Position numbers and translations under genes: made by a program. From NCBI RefSeq assembly GCF_010179735.1, contig NZ_JAAEEH010000002.1, positions 1 through 64,000 of the forward strand: DNA of 64,000 nt, given 5' to 3'. The notes below the pieces were generated by a model. The model was not told where the DNA came from. It did no database searches and saw only the letters and a list, made by a program, of their open reading frames with translations. Shown in pieces: positions 45,029 to 52,731 of this stretch; the stretch's first letter is position 1; each line of letters starts with the position of its first letter. The DNA comes from Anaerotalea alkaliphila. Lineage in GTDB: Bacteria; Bacillota; Clostridia; Lachnospirales; Vallitaleaceae.

Positions 45029-45589
45029 ATGGAGAGAATCTATTTTTTGGGAGAGGGAAGCCGGGAAAAAAGGGATTTCCTGGCCTATCTGCAGGCATCG
45101 GGGGGAGCGGCCCTGGAGGGGGTGGAGCTTTCGGACATCGGGGAGCTTTCGGAGCTGGCTTTCTTCGGGGAAGGGCGGGGCGGACGGCTGGAGCGGGGAG
45201 AGGCCCTGCTGGAACTGGGGAAGGTGTTCCTGGTGAGCGGCATGGACCGGGAGGCCCTGGAGGGCACCCGGGAACTGGTCCGGGCCTGGTTCGACAAGAC
45301 CGGCCAGGCGCCCTACCTGCTCCTGCTGGACACCAGCTGGGGAAGCCGTCTGGGCAGCCGGTTCGCCGTGCGTTACCTGGAGAAGGGCTCCCGGCAGGAC
45401 TGCTTCATGGAGGTGGTTTCCCTGGAGCACAGGGAGGAGGACCACCGGTTGCGGATCGAGGACGGGCATGAGGGGACCTGCCGGCACAGGAAGCTTTCCA
45501 GGCCCTACAGGAAGGCCCTGGAGAAGGTACTGGAGCTGATCCGCGCGGAGACGGCGGAAGTGCGGACACAGGAAGGGAAGGGGGAATGA
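45029..45589 (+). CDS. Tad-like operon protein of unknown function
   Basis: This 186-residue protein has no signal peptide, membrane segment or recognisable catalytic motif. The first 25 residues (MERIYFLGEG) suggest a beta-strand opening; later YLLLLDTSWGSRLGSRF looks like a strand-turn-helix of an alpha/beta fold, and the C-terminus is helical and charged (RPYRKALEKVLELIRAE). It lies 12 bases after the CpaB-like gene and 4 bases before the next MinD-like gene, so it belongs to the same transcript. It could be a further divergent MinD/receiver-like subunit, but I cannot assign it. Confidence 0.65.
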   Translation: MERIYFLGEGSREKRDFLAYLQASGGAALEGVELSDIGELSELAFFGEGRGGRLERGEALLELGKVFLVSGMDREALEGTRELVRAWFDKTGQAPYLLLLDTSWGSRLGSRFAVRYLEKGSRQDCFMEVVSLEHREEDHRLRIEDGHEGTCRHRKLSRPYRKALEKVLELIRAETAEVRTQEGKGE

Positions 45590-45593
45590 CGCC

Positions 45594-46406
45594 ATGCAGA
45601 TCGCATTCTGGTCCAGGGTGGGCGGCCAGGGAGGGACCACCTCCGCGGCCGCGGCCCATGGGGCCATGCTGGCCCTGGCCCATCCGGTGAAGGTGCTCCT
45701 GGCCCAGGTCCAGGGGGAGACCCTGGAGCGGTGCTTCTTCAGCCGCAGGGACGCCCAGCCGGGGCCCGGGTCCTACGGGGGCTATGTGGAAGGGGGGATG
45801 GAGGCCCTGCTGCGCCTGGCCCGGAACAACCGGCTGGGGACCGGGGACTTCGCGGACTACACGGTCCCCCTACTGAAGCAGGGGAAGCTGGACCTGCTCC
45901 AGGGCCACGGAAGCCTGGACGCCCAGGGCCTGGCCCTGCTGCCCCAAGTGCTGGAGACGGCGGGGAGGTGCTACGACCTGGTGGTCCTGGACTTCCCCAA
46001 CGGCCGGGGGCATCCGGGCGGGGAGCTGCTGGAACGGGCGGACCTTCTGGTCTTCTGCCTGAACCAGAACATCCACGTCCTGGAGGGGCATGTGAAGGAG
46101 GTGCTCCTGGAGAAGCGCCCCGCCCCCAAGGACCATCTCTGCCACATCAACTTCTACCGGAAGGAGCTGAAGGCTTCGGAGGGGAACCTGCGCCGGCAAC
46201 TCCTGGAGAAGGAGCTCCTCAGGCTGCCCTACGACCCGGGATTCCAGGACGCCTGCAACCAGGGGGGGCTCCTGGAGTTCCTCATCCGGCACGTGGACCG
46301 GCCCTCCGGGGAGAAGGGGCACCCCTTCCTGGAGAGCCTGAAAAGGAACACCACCCTCCTGATGGACAGGATGGAGAGAGGAGGCGGACGGTGGATACAG
46401 GACTGA
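45594..46406 (+). CDS. CpaE/TadZ-like MinD-family protein
   Basis: This 270-residue protein has a MinD/ParA-like layout. The P-loop region is FWSRVGGQGGTTSAAAAHGA, which lacks the deviant Walker A Lys pair. Switch-like segments are CYDLVVLDFPNGRGH (expected Walker B/switch II) and ADLLVFCLNQNIHVLEG, a typical MinD strand-helix. FYRKELKASEGNLRRQLLEKELLRLPYD follows. In Tad systems CpaE/TadZ localises the machine. It overlaps the ATPase gene by 16 bases. Together with the two upstream copies it makes three such domains in one operon. Confidence 0.72.
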   Translation: MQIAFWSRVGGQGGTTSAAAAHGAMLALAHPVKVLLAQVQGETLERCFFSRRDAQPGPGSYGGYVEGGMEALLRLARNNRLGTGDFADYTVPLLKQGKLDLLQGHGSLDAQGLALLPQVLETAGRCYDLVVLDFPNGRGHPGGELLERADLLVFCLNQNIHVLEGHVKEVLLEKRPAPKDHLCHINFYRKELKASEGNLRRQLLEKELLRLPYDPGFQDACNQGGLLEFLIRHVDRPSGEKGHPFLESLKRNTTLLMDRMERGGGRWIQD

Positions 46407-48268
46407 ACCTGCTGCTCAACTGCACCCTGCTGGCCCTGGTCCTCCTGGGCCTGGCCCTGCGCCGCAAGGGGGCTGCACGGGGAGGGCATGCGGCCGAAAA
46501 TCCCCGGGACACGGGGAGACCCCTGGACCTTGGGGGCCTCCTGGAGGAGGTGAAGCGGACCGTGAACGACATGACCAGGACCAACCTGCAGGAATGTTCC
46601 ATGAGCGAGGAGGCCTTCCTCCGGGAGCTGAACAAGCGGAGCACCCTGAAGAAGGCCCTGCGCAACTGCAGCTGCGGAAGCGAGGAGGACAAGGGGTATG
46701 TGAAGGACTTCCTCTACGACGTCCTCCGGCAGCGGGACCTGAGCCCCCGGCAGCTGGAGGGGCTGCTCCCCTTCGGCACCCCCGCCAGGCTCAGCCCCCA
46801 GGACAAGTTCGAGATCCTGCTCCACCTCTACAGGAAGGAGCATGGGGGCAGGGCCCTGGAACGGTTCCTGGAGGACCACGGCCTAGACGAACCCCGGTGG
46901 GGCATCGAGGACGGGACGGTCCAGTCCTATCTGGTCACCGCCGGGGACCTGGAGCGGATCTACGGGGAGGAGACCCCCGTGCTGGACCGGGAGGACAAGC
47001 TCCGGATCCTGACCCAGCGGATCTACCAGTCCTACAAGGGCTACGGGGTGGTGGACGAGCTGCGGGACATGGAGATCGACGGGGTCTCCGGCGGGGTCTC
47101 CGGGTTCGGGGAGAACGCCCCTTTTTACGGAGGGGAAGGGGAGGAGGAAGGGCTGCTGCGGATGTCCCGGAGCGTGGACAGCGTCTGGATCTTCTACAAG
47201 GGGAAGCCCATCCACCTGTCCTTCCTGTCCTTCGGGACCCAGAGCGAGCTGCGGCGGATCTGCCAGAACATCTACCGCTACAACAAGGCGGGGCAGCTTT
47301 CGGAGACGGCGGGCTTCAAGGTGAATGAGATGCGGGACGGGAGCCGGGTGGTGGTGGTCCGTCCCTCCTTCTCGGAAAGCTGGGCCTTTTTCGTCCGGAA
47401 GTTCCACATCCGGGACGTGAGCCTGGAGGAGCTGGTCCAGGACGAGGGGAACGCCCTTCCCCGGGAAATGCTCCGGCACCTCATGCAGGGGGCCCGTATT
47501 GTGGCGGTGACCGGTGCACAGGGGACGGGGAAGACCACCCTCCTGATGGCCATGGTGAAGCACATCCACGGGACACTGACCCTCCGGATCCAGGAGATGG
47601 CCTTCGAGCTGCACCTTAGGAAGGTCTACCCCCTGCGGAACATCCTGAGCTTCAAGGAGACGGGCAGCATCTCCGGCCAGCAGGGGCTGGACCTGCAGAA
47701 GAAGACGGACGGGTCCGTGAACATCCTGGGGGAGGTGGCCACCGACGAGGTGGCGGTCTGGATGCTGCAGATGGCAATGGTGGCCTCCCTGTTCACCGTT
47801 TTCACCCACCACGCCAAGACCACCCGGGACCTGGTCCTCTCTCTCAGGAACTCCCTGCTCAAGTGCGGGATCTTCCGGGACGAGACCGTGGCGGAGGCCC
47901 AGGTGGTCCAGGTCCTGGACTTCGACGTCCATCTGGCCAAGGACGTCCTGGGCCGCCGCTACATCCAGCGGATAACAGAAATCGTGGAGCTGCGGGAGAA
48001 GGAGGGGTACCCCCTGGACTACAGGGACGCGGGCTCCTTCCAGGAGCAGGTCCTGGGCTTCATGGACACCATGGCCGCATACTTCCAGCGGAAGACGGAG
48101 CGGACCACCTATGAGGCCCGGGACGTGGTGTACTGGAAGGACGGGGCCTACCGTCCCGGGGAAAGGCCAACCCGAGCCACCCTGGAAAAAATGGAGGAGC
48201 ACATGGAGCCGAAGGAGCGGGTCCGCTTCCAGGCCTTCCTCCGGGAGCATTGGGGGGAGGGCCTATGA
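46391..48268 (+). CDS. CpaF/TadA-like type II/IV secretion ATPase with N-terminal membrane anchor
   Basis: This 625-residue protein starts at GTG 46391, after aggagg. The N-terminus is a membrane helix (LNLLLNCTLLALVLLGLALR), unusual for CpaF. About residues 25-360 are an extended N-domain with a Cys cluster (LRNCSCGSEED). The ATPase core has Walker A GAQGTGKTT near residue 374 and GEVATDEVAVWML, where the family's GEVRxxEA has lost its Arg. TVFTHHAKTT matches the His box. It probably powers pilus or fibre assembly. It is coupled by an ATGA overlap to the membrane-protein gene. Confidence 0.82.
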   Translation: MDTGLNLLLNCTLLALVLLGLALRRKGAARGGHAAENPRDTGRPLDLGGLLEEVKRTVNDMTRTNLQECSMSEEAFLRELNKRSTLKKALRNCSCGSEEDKGYVKDFLYDVLRQRDLSPRQLEGLLPFGTPARLSPQDKFEILLHLYRKEHGGRALERFLEDHGLDEPRWGIEDGTVQSYLVTAGDLERIYGEETPVLDREDKLRILTQRIYQSYKGYGVVDELRDMEIDGVSGGVSGFGENAPFYGGEGEEEGLLRMSRSVDSVWIFYKGKPIHLSFLSFGTQSELRRICQNIYRYNKAGQLSETAGFKVNEMRDGSRVVVVRPSFSESWAFFVRKFHIRDVSLEELVQDEGNALPREMLRHLMQGARIVAVTGAQGTGKTTLLMAMVKHIHGTLTLRIQEMAFELHLRKVYPLRNILSFKETGSISGQQGLDLQKKTDGSVNILGEVATDEVAVWMLQMAMVASLFTVFTHHAKTTRDLVLSLRNSLLKCGIFRDETVAEAQVVQVLDFDVHLAKDVLGRRYIQRITEIVELREKEGYPLDYRDAGSFQEQVLGFMDTMAAYFQRKTERTTYEARDVVYWKDGAYRPGERPTRATLEKMEEHMEPKERVRFQAFLREHWGEGL

Positions 48269-50322
48269 ACGGGGGAATCCAAAGCCTTCTGCCCTGGATC
48301 ATGGCAGCCAGCCTGGGTGGGGTGCTGGGAGGCTCCCTCCTGTTGGGGAGGGTCCTACTGGAGGAAGGCCGCCGGCGCCGGGGGCAAATGGAGAGGAAGG
48401 GGGAGGGGAACCGGGGCGTCCGGTGGGGGCGCTTCCACCAGGACCTGTACCGGCTCCTGGGAGCCCTGCCCCCCACCCGGAGGCTGCTCCTGGAGATCCG
48501 GACACAGCTCTCCATCCTCCACAGCGGCTCCGAGCGGAACCTCCGCCACAGCGCCGCGTCCCTGGCCCTGAAGGTCTACGGCGGCCTCCTGCTGCTGTGG
48601 GTCCTCTTCGCCCTGCTGGCGGGGGAGCCCCATCTGCTGGCCCTCTTCATCCCCCTGACCTGGTTCCTGGGGGAGACGGTGGCGGACTACTTCGTGGTCC
48701 GGCTCCAGAACCGGTTGCTCCACCAGCACATCCACTTCAACGAGCGGCTCCGGCAGCGCTATTACGAATGCGGGACCGTGGACGAGGCCCTCTACGAGGT
48801 CTGTGGAAATGCGGGGAAGGACATGGAGCTGATGGCCATCCAGGGGCAGAGGATCCTGGAGGTCCTCCAGTCCAAGGAACCGGAGCGGGAGATGGAGGCC
48901 TACAACGAGACCGCCCCCAACAACTACCTGAAGATGCTCCTGGGCCTCTGCTTCCTGACCATGGAATACGGGGATGTGGCGGTGGGGGGCCAGAGCGGCT
49001 TCATGCGGAACCTGGGCACCCTTTCGGACGAGCTCCGGATGGAGGCCGGGAAGCGGGAGAGGCTGAACTACGCCCTGAAGAGCCTCCACGGGATCATCCT
49101 CCTGCCCCTCTTCTGCATCGGTCCGGTAAAAGGGTGGGCGGGGGAGAATTTCCGTCCCCTGGAGGTGTTCTACGCCAGCCCCCAAGGATTCCTCTTCGAA
49201 TGCCTGCTGCTGGTCCTGGTGGGGGCCGCCTTCGTGGCCCTGCGCAAGATCCAGCAGCTGGAGTCCAGGAGGCTCCCGCCTCCGGGGCATGTGCCCCTGG
49301 AGGAAAGGCTCCTGGGGGGACGGCTGAAGGGGCTGCTGCTGCCTTTCGTCCCCCCGGCGGGGAGCCCCGGGGGGAGGCGTCTGCACCAGAAGCTTTCGGA
49401 CAGCCTGTCCCCCCTCTCCTACGAGAACTACCAGGTCCGCCGGATGCTGGTGGCCATCCTCTTCTTTCTGGGGGCCGCTTCGGTCCTGGGGGGGATGAAG
49501 GCGGTGGCCGTAAGGAACGTCTGGAACGCCCCCACCCTGGAGACGGGCTTCCTGGGAGGGAGCCTGGGGGAGGAGGCCCTGGCGGAGGCCCGAGAGGCCA
49601 CCGCCTTCGACAGCGGCTGGCTCCAGCGTCCGGAGAGCGCCAGCCTGGAATCCCTGGTCCCCGCCTTGGCAGGGGCCACCGGACTGGACCCCCGGGAAGC
49701 TTCGGTCCTGGGGTTGAGGATCCTGGCCAAGCGCCGGACCCTGGACGGCCTGGGCCTGGCCTGGGAGGAGCTCCTGCTGGTGCTGGGGGTGGGGCTCCTG
49801 GGCTACCGGATGCCGGACCTGTGGCTGTTCTTCAGCGAGCGGGTCCGGCGGATGGAGATGGAGGAGGAGGTGGCGGGATTCTCCACCATCATCCTGATGC
49901 TCATGCACCACCCCCGGGTTTCTGTGCTGGAGCTGCTGGAGTGGATGGAGCTCTTCTCCTTCAACTTCAAGAACAGCCTCATGGGGTGCCTGAACGACGC
50001 CTCCCATGGGTTGGACACTGCCCTGGACAGGCTCCAGGAGGGATCGGGCTGCGGCCCCTTCACCCATCTGGTGGAGCGGCTGCGGATGGCGGAGGACGGG
50101 CTGGCCATCGCTCAGGCCTTCGAATCCCTGGAGGTGGAGAAGCACTACGAACTGGTCCGGAGGAAGGAGGCCAACAACCGGATGGTGGAGCGGAAGATCG
50201 CCCTGGGCCAGACCATCGGTTTCCTGCCGGTGTACGGCCTGATCCTCCTGTACATGATCGTCCCCATGGTGGGGTCAAGCATCCGGGAGATGGACACCTA
50301 TTTCCAGCAGCTCATGGGATAG
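48265..50322 (+). CDS. Double-length TadB/TadC-like inner-membrane platform protein
   Basis: This 685-residue membrane protein has two halves, each resembling a GSPII_F/Tad platform protein. The first half (about 1-345) has an N-terminal helix, LKVYGGLLLLWVLFALLAG and CLLLVLVGAAFVAL. The second half (about 390-685) has MLVAILFFLGAASVLGG, LLLVLGVGLLGYRMPD, EEEVAGFSTIILMLMHHPRVSVLELLE and the C-terminal helix pair ending ILLYMIVPMV. The usual separate TadB and TadC therefore seem to be fused. It forms the platform on which the CpaF-like ATPase works. ATG 48265 overlaps the preceding stop (ATGA). Confidence 0.78.
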   Translation: MNGGIQSLLPWIMAASLGGVLGGSLLLGRVLLEEGRRRRGQMERKGEGNRGVRWGRFHQDLYRLLGALPPTRRLLLEIRTQLSILHSGSERNLRHSAASLALKVYGGLLLLWVLFALLAGEPHLLALFIPLTWFLGETVADYFVVRLQNRLLHQHIHFNERLRQRYYECGTVDEALYEVCGNAGKDMELMAIQGQRILEVLQSKEPEREMEAYNETAPNNYLKMLLGLCFLTMEYGDVAVGGQSGFMRNLGTLSDELRMEAGKRERLNYALKSLHGIILLPLFCIGPVKGWAGENFRPLEVFYASPQGFLFECLLLVLVGAAFVALRKIQQLESRRLPPPGHVPLEERLLGGRLKGLLLPFVPPAGSPGGRRLHQKLSDSLSPLSYENYQVRRMLVAILFFLGAASVLGGMKAVAVRNVWNAPTLETGFLGGSLGEEALAEAREATAFDSGWLQRPESASLESLVPALAGATGLDPREASVLGLRILAKRRTLDGLGLAWEELLLVLGVGLLGYRMPDLWLFFSERVRRMEMEEEVAGFSTIILMLMHHPRVSVLELLEWMELFSFNFKNSLMGCLNDASHGLDTALDRLQEGSGCGPFTHLVERLRMAEDGLAIAQAFESLEVEKHYELVRRKEANNRMVERKIALGQTIGFLPVYGLILLYMIVPMVGSSIREMDTYFQQLMG

Positions 50323-50385
50323 GAAGCAAGGGGAACCGGACAACAAGACGAGCGCATGAAGCGGCAAGAAAGCGGAGGTAGGACT

Positions 50386-50871
50386 ATGGATTCAAACATT
50401 CAAAAGGCGTTGTGGCTGGGCGTGGGCATCCTGTTTTTTGTGGCGGTGGTGAGCACGGGGCTGTTCCTGTTCGGGAAGGGGAAGGCGGTGGCCTCCAGCA
50501 GCGGGGACCAGCTGGACGGCATGACCAAGCAGCTGTCGGAGATAGAGTATGCGGACTACGACAATGTGGAGATCACCGGGAACGACGTGGTGAACGCCCT
50601 GCGGAAGTACAAGGGGGAAGGGGGCAGGTTCATCATTGAAGTGACTACTTTGAACGGAACATTCGCCCAGTATATCAGCAGTGGCACAGTAACAGGTGGT
50701 ATTTTGACAAGTCCTATGAGCGCATTGACCCTTTCTATTATCGAGGGTAGTCTGAAAAATGCACAATCCATAAGTCATGGTAGCTACATCAACCCCCTCG
50801 GACGTTTTGCGGTGACCCTTGTCTACGACAAGAACCGGGTGGTCCGGGGCATCTCCGCCGTGCAGCAATAG
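50386..50871 (+). CDS. Small pilin-like membrane-anchored protein with AT-rich core
   Basis: This 161-residue protein has one N-terminal membrane helix (ALWLGVGILFFVAVVSTGLFLFG) and a small exported domain beginning EYADYDNVEITGNDVVNALRKYK. This is the layout of pilin- or pseudopilin-like subunits, but it has no Flp-type prepilin motif or upstream prepilin peptidase gene. The middle of the gene (about 50636-50800, residues 84-138, containing TTLNGTFAQYISSGT) is clearly AT-richer with different codon choice than both ends, suggesting recent exchange of the surface-exposed part. ATG 50386 follows cggaggtagg. It could be the main fibre subunit (inference). Confidence 0.6.
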   Translation: MDSNIQKALWLGVGILFFVAVVSTGLFLFGKGKAVASSSGDQLDGMTKQLSEIEYADYDNVEITGNDVVNALRKYKGEGGRFIIEVTTLNGTFAQYISSGTVTGGILTSPMSALTLSIIEGSLKNAQSISHGSYINPLGRFAVTLVYDKNRVVRGISAVQQ

Positions 50872-50874
50872 CCC

Positions 50875-51306
50875 ATGGAAGAGTCCTATGGGAAGCTGAT
50901 GGAAATCGCCCTGGGGGTGCTCCTCTGCCTGGGGGCCTTGGGGTCCTTCCTGACCGGCCACGCCCAGCTGGAAGCCTACCGGGTGGCCAGCCGGGAGCGG
51001 ATGGAGCAGGCGGCCTCCACCGGCCTGGTCCTGGAGGCGGTCCCTCCCGTGGAGGACAGGGAATGCCTGCCGGGAACCTCTTTGGTGCCTCTCCTTTGCC
51101 TGGACCCGGTCCGGGAGGGGGAGGTGCTTTTCTTTGAGGGGGTGCCGGTGGAGGGGCTGTATCCGCCCCAGGCATCCCTGGAGGAGAAGCTGGACCGGCT
51201 TGGGGAACTGGGCTTCGACCCGGCCGGGACGTACCGGGTCTTCCTTACCCTGGACGGGGAGGGGCGGACGGTGGAAGTGGATTGCAGGAAGGAGGAAGAC
51301 GGATGA
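50875..51306 (+). CDS. Membrane-anchored minor pilin-like protein 1
   Basis: This 143-residue protein has an N-terminal helix (LMEIALGVLLCLGALGSFLTG), an exported alpha/beta domain and no catalytic motif. The C-terminal part is GTYRVFLTLDGEGRTVEVDC. Three Cys lie at wide spacing and could form a disulfide outside. It starts 3 bases after the pilin-like gene and shares 4 bases with the next, so all four small anchored proteins are made together. I do not know a named family. Confidence 0.6.
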   Translation: MEESYGKLMEIALGVLLCLGALGSFLTGHAQLEAYRVASRERMEQAASTGLVLEAVPPVEDRECLPGTSLVPLLCLDPVREGEVLFFEGVPVEGLYPPQASLEEKLDRLGELGFDPAGTYRVFLTLDGEGRTVEVDCRKEEDG

Positions 51307-51821
51307 TCGAGAACAGCCTATGGAAGCTTTCGGCCCTGCTGCTCCTGGTGGCGCTGCTGTATGTGGCGCCCCTGGCCAGCCTGTTCGAGCGGCAGGGGGA
51401 CATCACCTACGAGCGGGTCCGGGTGGAGACGGCGGCCCTGACGGACCGCGTCCGGAACCTGGGGGTACTGGAGAAGGACCAGTGGGAGGCCTACCTCCGG
51501 AAGGTGTCGGCCACCGGGGAGGTGTACCAGGTGGAGCTGGAGCACCAGAAGCGGAGCTACACCCCGGTCCTGGACGGGGCGGGGGAGCCCACGGGGGACT
51601 GGCGGACGGTCTACGCGGGCAGCTACGACGGGGACATCACCGGGGAGCTGGCGCTTTCGGGACGGTATCCCCTGGCCTTGGGGGACTTCTTCTATGTGAC
51701 GGTGCGCTCGACCTCCAGGAGCAAGGACCAGGCCCTGAAGTCCATGCTCTTCGGGCGGAGCGGCGCCTTCCCCGCGGTCTACACCCGGAACGGGGGGATG
51801 GTGCGCCATGAGGATGACTAA
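51303..51821 (+). CDS. Membrane-anchored minor pilin-like protein 2
   Basis: This 172-residue protein has an N-terminal membrane helix (WKLSALLLLVALLYVAPLASLF), then a helix-rich segment (YERVRVETAALTDRVRNLG) and a beta-rich tail. The order 'helix, long amphipathic helix, beta domain' resembles TadE/F-type minor pilins. TGEVYQVELEHQKRSYTPVLDG is a notable block that I recall, without a name, from similar clostridial clusters. ATG 51303 overlaps the upstream stop (ATGA). Confidence 0.6.
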   Translation: MIENSLWKLSALLLLVALLYVAPLASLFERQGDITYERVRVETAALTDRVRNLGVLEKDQWEAYLRKVSATGEVYQVELEHQKRSYTPVLDGAGEPTGDWRTVYAGSYDGDITGELALSGRYPLALGDFFYVTVRSTSRSKDQALKSMLFGRSGAFPAVYTRNGGMVRHEDD

Positions 51822-52674
51822 GTACACCCTGCTGGTGCTGCTGGCCCTGCTGCCCCTCCTGGCGGTCCAGTACTTCACCTGGGAGTGGGAGCGGATGGCC
51901 GTCCGGCTGGAGGAGTCCTACAAGGAGCGGCTGGAGGACGCCATGGCGGACGGGGTGGCGGCCATTAAGGCCTACAGCCATGAGGAGTTCCGGGGGGAGC
52001 AGACCAAGCGGGTGGCCCTGAACACGGAGGCGGTGCTGGGGAGCTTTAGGCAGAGCCTTTATTTCCGCTTCCAGGTCCTGGACCCGGCGGGCCGGCGGAA
52101 CCTTGAGAAGCTGTTCCCGGCGGTGGTTCTTTTGGGCTACGACGGCTTCTACTGCCAGGGGTGGCAGGCGGTGGAGATGGAAGGAGAGGAGGCATTCGAG
52201 AAGGTGCTGGGGGTGAAGCGGCCTTACGCCGTCCCCCTGGGAGGGGACCGGGTCCTCTACCTGCGCCTGGACCGGCAGGTGGCCTACGGGGACCTGGGGG
52301 CCGGGCGGCTGCTGGAGATGGAGTACGGGGAGCTCCATGCCCTGCTGGAGGGGGAGGATGCCCTGCCGGACGCCCTGCCCCCGCCGGAAGGCTTCGAGGA
52401 CTTTCGCAGGCTGGCCATCACCGCCCAGGTGAACCGGGCCATGACCGAGGCCGGACGGCGGAGGGACCTGGCGGCCCATGGCAGGGAGCGGGCCCAGGGT
52501 TCGGTGGCCTTCCCCCCCGTGGACGGCCACCGGTTCGGGGCAAGCCTGGACGACTTGTCCCTGGCGGTCTGGATGGAGGGTCCACCCTTGGGGCCGGACC
52601 GGAAGCTCAACCTTTTTTCCGTGGGGAAGGCCAGCCTCCTGGGGAAAAAAGCCCAATTCCCGGTTTCCTATTGA
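51808..52674 (+). CDS. Membrane-anchored minor pilin-like protein 3
   Basis: This 288-residue protein has an N-terminal helix (KYTLLVLLALLPLLAVQYFTWEW) and a larger exported domain with an amphipathic helix (MAVRLEESYKERLEDAMADGVAAIKAY). It overlaps the previous gene by 14 bases and is the last gene of the Tad-like operon. It contains no catalytic motif. GYDGFYCQGWQAVEME may be a surface segment. Its larger size suggests a tip or adaptor role in the fibre (inference). Confidence 0.6.
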   Translation: MRMTKYTLLVLLALLPLLAVQYFTWEWERMAVRLEESYKERLEDAMADGVAAIKAYSHEEFRGEQTKRVALNTEAVLGSFRQSLYFRFQVLDPAGRRNLEKLFPAVVLLGYDGFYCQGWQAVEMEGEEAFEKVLGVKRPYAVPLGGDRVLYLRLDRQVAYGDLGAGRLLEMEYGELHALLEGEDALPDALPPPEGFEDFRRLAITAQVNRAMTEAGRRRDLAAHGRERAQGSVAFPPVDGHRFGASLDDLSLAVWMEGPPLGPDRKLNLFSVGKASLLGKKAQFPVSY

Positions 52675-52698
52675 CTTCTTCCGGGGAAGGGTTAGAAT
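52671..52698 (+). promoter_or_regulatory. Predicted promoter of the rhomboid gene
   Basis: TTGACT (52671-52676), a 16-bp spacer and TAGAAT (52693-52698). The -35 box overlaps the stop of the preceding gene. Confidence 0.6.
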
Positions 52699-52731
52699 GG
52701 AGCAATAGGGCTTTGGAAGGGAGGCGGGAGC

